From: Acidimicrobiales bacterium
GTDB lineage: Bacteria; Actinomycetota; Acidimicrobiia; Acidimicrobiales; Poriferisodalaceae
Assembly: GCA_030749275.1 (NCBI GenBank)
Contig: JASMKJ010000277.1
Span: forward strand, 1 to 19,221
DNA: 19,221 bases
Direction: 5' to 3'
Shown: positions 16,726-19,221 of the stretch, piece by piece
Layout of the letters: the number at the start of each line of letters is the position of its first letter
How positions within the stretch are numbered: the stretch's first letter is position 1
Program-made: the position numbers and the translations under genes
Notes under the pieces: generated by a model
What the model saw: only the letters and a program-made list of their open reading frames with translations
Told to the model about the DNA's origin: nothing
Database searches by the model: none

Positions 16726-17410
16726 GTCTGACATAACAGCTCTCAGGGAATTTGACACCCCGACTATCTGCAACGCGATAGAAGCCATAGCCCCCGACCG
16801 CCGTACCGAAGGTTTCACGACTGAGCCCTTTATATGTCATGACACTTCATTGCTGCCAATGGTGGGTTTCGCGCGGACAGCCACTGTCAAAGCGACCAAA
16901 CCTTCAGGTCGCAGCAAGGCCGAGGATTTGGCGACGCGAATCGATTATTTCAGACACATAGCAGAGCCCCCAGGCCCCACGGTTACCGTGATTGAGGACG
17001 TAGATGAACCAGTAGGGTTTGGCGCCCATTGGGGTGAGGTAAACAGCAACCTCCATAAAGGGCTTGGATCAATTGGAGTGGTCACCAATGGCTCGATCCG
17101 AGATGCCGACATGTGGGCGGAAGGGTTCGGTGCCCTAGCAGGATTTTATGGACCGTCTCATGGGTGGATTCACGTCGTTGAATACGCCATTCCGGTAACG
17201 GTTCACGGAATGTTGGTTTCTCCAGGTGACATCATTCACGCGGATCGCCATGGAGCTGTTGTGGTTCCGCCGTCAGCGGTCTCAGCCATTAAGGACACAG
17301 TCAAACGTCTCGAAACAGCTGAAGCACGACTTATCGGCCCTTCCCAGCAACCAGAATTCGATATCGAACAATTGGTAACGATTTTGGACCCCGAGGGACG
17401 AGACCATTGA
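16715..17410 (+). CDS. RraA-family protein (possible HMG/CHA aldolase-like enzyme)
   Basis: The 231-residue protein resembles the RraA / 4-hydroxy-4-methyl-2-oxoglutarate aldolase family, whose members are either class II pyruvate aldolases/oxaloacetate decarboxylases or the RNase E inhibitor RraA. Visible family marks are the GFGAHWGE loop (101-108), the metal-site motif NGSIRD (125-130, with Arg129 and Asp130 matching the conserved R-D of the aldolases) and the GDIIHADRHGAVVVP segment (171-185). Keeping the R-D pair favours a metal-dependent lyase over a pure regulator, but the substrate cannot be read. It starts 20 nt after rplQ with no clear Shine-Dalgarno site and ends 6 nt from the convergent deacylase gene. 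Possible catabolic pairing with that gene is inference. Confidence 0.85.
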   Translation: MPELSDITALREFDTPTICNAIEAIAPDRRTEGFTTEPFICHDTSLLPMVGFARTATVKATKPSGRSKAEDLATRIDYFRHIAEPPGPTVTVIEDVDEPVGFGAHWGEVNSNLHKGLGSIGVVTNGSIRDADMWAEGFGALAGFYGPSHGWIHVVEYAIPVTVHGMLVSPGDIIHADRHGAVVVPPSAVSAIKDTVKRLETAEARLIGPSQQPEFDIEQLVTILDPEGRDH

Positions 17411-17416
17411 TCTGGC

Positions 17417-19126
17417 CTAAGCAGTGGCGGATACTCGCTCCGTGTCTCTGCCCGAGCGAAGTAGCGCGCCGGGTCGAGCGTCGGTGAATTCACCATTCCG
17501 AACTGCATGTTCACCATTGATGAACACATGATGAACCCCGACAGCTTCGCTGTATAGCCTCCAGGCGCCGCCAGGAAGATCCTCGCGCACTTCTACCTCC
17601 GCTGGGGCTACTTCTGCGGCGTCAAAGATGACCAAATCAGCCCACCAGCCTTCTTCGATTCGTCCACGATCTTTTAGGCCGTAGAGGCGTGCCGGGACGT
17701 CGGTGAGTTTGTTCACAGCGCCTTCGAGGCTTAATAAGTTGCGGTCTCGAGCGGCTGCCAGCAGATAGGTCGAGTAGTTAAACGTTGCGAGAAAGTCCAA
17801 GTGGGCTCCGGCATCAGAGGCCCCGATGAGGCAGCGGTCGTCATTCCACAGGGCTTGACGCAAAGCCCAAGATTCCTCATTGTCGCCAGCTGCAGGTGGG
17901 TAGAGTCCGGTTTTGAGGTCATCTTCGACGACTATCTCGCACAAAGTGTCCCACGGAGTGTCACCGGTCTCCTCAGCTATGTCGCCAATGGTCCGACCTT
18001 CGAGATGTTTCAAACCCTCTTTGGTCACTTCGCCGACTGTGAGACGTTCCCAACGTGCCACTCCTCTGAAGGCGCTCGGCTTTTGGGCATCTTCGTTTAG
18101 TTCTCGACGCCGCTCAGGATCTGACAACAATGCCAACTTTTCTTCATTTGGTAGCGCCATTGGTTCAGTCCAGCCATGGAGAGTGTCAAGCAAGAACCCA
18201 CTTTCAAAACACAAACGGCTTACAGCTGGCATAGGGGCCGTTAATGCAATCACTCGACCACCCTGTCGAGCGGCGAAATCCGAGGCCTGCAGTTTCTCCT
18301 CTATGAGATCCGCCTGTCGTGCATTGGCGAAAATGACGTTCCAATTAAGTGGCTTGTCTGCGGCCACCGACATATCGGTGAGTAGTTGATAGACCTCGTC
18401 ATCGAATCGTTCGATGGTTGGTATGAATTCGAGAGCTACTGCATCGGAATCTCGAAGCACCGAACATAGCTCAATGAGTTCTTCCTGAGATGCGTGACGA
18501 GAGGGCACTGCTTCGCCGTCCGCGTCGTTGTGGGTCTTTGCCCACGAGGAACTGAAACCTAATCCTCCCGCCGAGATGCTTTCAGCTAATAGCTGCTTCA
18601 TGGCTTGAAGCTCATCATCTGAAGCGAACTCACCTACGGAGCGTTCACCCATAACTGTTCTCCGGAGCGCGCTATGACCTACGAGAAACCCTGCATTTGG
18701 CATCAAGGTCCCGTCAATTGAATCTAGATACTCACCAAACGTTCTCCAGTTCCAAGGCACGCCTTCTTGTAGGGATGTCAGCGGCATACCTTCGACCCTC
18801 GCCAACATCTGCATCATGTAATCGCCATGTTCGGGTTCAAGAGGCGCGATTGTGAAACCACAGTTCCCACTGATGACCGTTGTGACGCCGTGCAGTGGCG
18901 ATGGAGACAGCGTCGTGTCCCAAAACACTTGGGCGTCGAAATGTGTGTGAACATCCACGAAACCCGGCGCAACCACTAACCCCGTTGCGTCAATTTCGCG
19001 ATCACATTGCTCGGTAACCTCTCCCACTGTCACTATCCGTCCGTCGCTTAACGCGACATCAGCAATTCGACCGGGATTCCCGGTACCGTCAATCACTGTC
19101 CCGTTACGAATAACAAGATCAAACAT
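17417..19126 (-). CDS. N-acyl-D-amino-acid deacylase-like amidohydrolase
   Basis: This 569-residue protein belongs to the D-aminoacylase branch of the amidohydrolase superfamily, which releases D-amino acids from N-acyl forms. It shows the N-terminal beta-sandwich DLVIRNGTVIDGTG, the metal motif VDVHTHFD with H60 and H62, the cysteine ligand in SGNCGF (C89), and the catalytic aspartate in GASDAGAHLD (D438). It ends with the family's SLEGAVNKLTDVPARLYGL and RGRIEEGWWADLVIFD. The two histidines of the second metal site in the Alcaligenes enzyme (T-H-M-R and I-S-H motifs) are not recognisable; the matching stretches read ALEFIPT and LNWNVIF, a pattern I recall from actinobacterial homologues. 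GGAGG (19133-19137, minus strand) precedes the ATG by 6 nt. No signal peptide is evident. Confidence 0.9.
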   Translation of the reverse strand: MFDLVIRNGTVIDGTGNPGRIADVALSDGRIVTVGEVTEQCDREIDATGLVVAPGFVDVHTHFDAQVFWDTTLSPSPLHGVTTVISGNCGFTIAPLEPEHGDYMMQMLARVEGMPLTSLQEGVPWNWRTFGEYLDSIDGTLMPNAGFLVGHSALRRTVMGERSVGEFASDDELQAMKQLLAESISAGGLGFSSSWAKTHNDADGEAVPSRHASQEELIELCSVLRDSDAVALEFIPTIERFDDEVYQLLTDMSVAADKPLNWNVIFANARQADLIEEKLQASDFAARQGGRVIALTAPMPAVSRLCFESGFLLDTLHGWTEPMALPNEEKLALLSDPERRRELNEDAQKPSAFRGVARWERLTVGEVTKEGLKHLEGRTIGDIAEETGDTPWDTLCEIVVEDDLKTGLYPPAAGDNEESWALRQALWNDDRCLIGASDAGAHLDFLATFNYSTYLLAAARDRNLLSLEGAVNKLTDVPARLYGLKDRGRIEEGWWADLVIFDAAEVAPAEVEVREDLPGGAWRLYSEAVGVHHVFINGEHAVRNGEFTDARPGALLRSGRDTERVSATA

Positions 19127-19163
19127 CTTTTCCCTCCGAAGCCAATATGAAACTACCTTCCTA
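19127..19163. promoter_or_regulatory. Short divergent intergenic region
   Basis: Only 37 bp separate the start codons of the minus-strand deacylase and the plus-strand truA-like gene. It contains the deacylase ribosome-binding site (GGAGG, 19133-19137, minus strand) and no obvious one for the plus-strand gene. I see no convincing -35/-10 pair on either strand; TATGAA at 19146-19151 is a weak plus-strand -10 match. Promoters must overlap the opposite gene, or the truA message may be near-leaderless. Confidence 0.4.
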
Positions 19164-19221
19164 ATGGTGACCTCCGCCCAAACCGTGCGAATTGATCTTT
19201 CCTATAAGGGCACTGAATTTC
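19164..19221 (+). CDS. truA: Probable tRNA pseudouridine synthase A, N-terminal fragment (runs off window)
   Basis: From ATG 19164 the frame is open to the window edge and reads MVTSAQTVRIDLSYKGTEF, 19 residues plus one base. The R-x-D-L-x-Y-x-G-T-x-F pattern matches the first strand of TruA (which makes pseudouridine 38-40 in the tRNA anticodon arm), where Y-D-G-T-x-F is typical. Position supports this: truA commonly follows rplQ in bacteria, although here two other genes intervene. GTG 19167 or GTG 19185 are alternative starts; no clear Shine-Dalgarno site is visible. With so few residues the call rests on one motif plus synteny. Confidence 0.6.
   Translation, partial: MVTSAQTVRIDLSYKGTEF

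Noticed and set aside
1..19221. Search for CRISPR arrays, insertion sequences, tRNA genes, prophage or toxin-antitoxin genes.
   Set aside because: No regularly spaced repeats, transposase motifs, cloverleaf sequences or such proteins were found by eye on either strand.

Overview
The window is one long stretch of the universal ribosomal-protein / translation supercluster, read almost entirely on the + strand: the 3' end of fusA, tuf, the S10 block (rpsJ to rpsQ), the spc block (rplN to secY and adk), the alpha block (rpmJ, rpsM, rpsK, rpsD, rpoA, rplQ), then two accessory enzyme genes and the first codons of a truA-like gene at the right edge. The actinobacterial-style EF-Tu and L2, the short adenylate kinase lacking a zinc LID insert, the acidic L22 tail and the moderate GC (about half to 55 % by eye) point to an actinobacterium. 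An uncultured Acidimicrobiia-like lineage is my best guess, but it is an inference from remembered family patterns, not a measured phylogeny.

Layout: 1-678 EF-G C-terminal part; 740-2250 tuf and rpsJ, only 5 nt apart; 2251-2470 a 220-nt gene-free, strongly structured segment; 2471-13631 a very compact run from rplC to adk, with 4-nt ATGA/GTGA or 1-nt overlaps at many junctions and gaps of 16 nt or less elsewhere; 13632-13773 a second gene-free structured segment; 13774-16694 the alpha block; 16715-17410 an RraA-like protein; 17417-19126 (minus strand) an N-acyl-D-amino-acid deacylase-like amidohydrolase; 19164 to the edge, the probable start of truA. No gene-free stretch exceeds 300 bases. 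I see no tRNA, rRNA, CRISPR array, insertion sequence, phage gene or convincing intrinsic terminator.

How it works together: the genes supply both ribosomal subunits, two elongation factors, the SecY translocon channel, adenylate kinase and the RNA polymerase alpha subunit. Tight spacing implies long polycistronic transcripts with translational coupling. The two largest gaps inside the ribosomal run (220 nt before rplC, 142 nt before rpmJ) are where it could be cut into separately controlled units, and both fold into successive hairpins. The first includes a 17-bp stem with five G-U pairs, which only makes sense as + strand RNA. These are the best candidates here for undescribed regulatory elements, most simply autogenous ribosomal-protein leaders.

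Two further departures from the usual order stand out. map and infA, commonly found between adk and rpmJ, are absent. An RraA-like/deacylase pair sits in the slot between rplQ and truA. I found no new defence or mobile system; most of the window is ordinary core genome.
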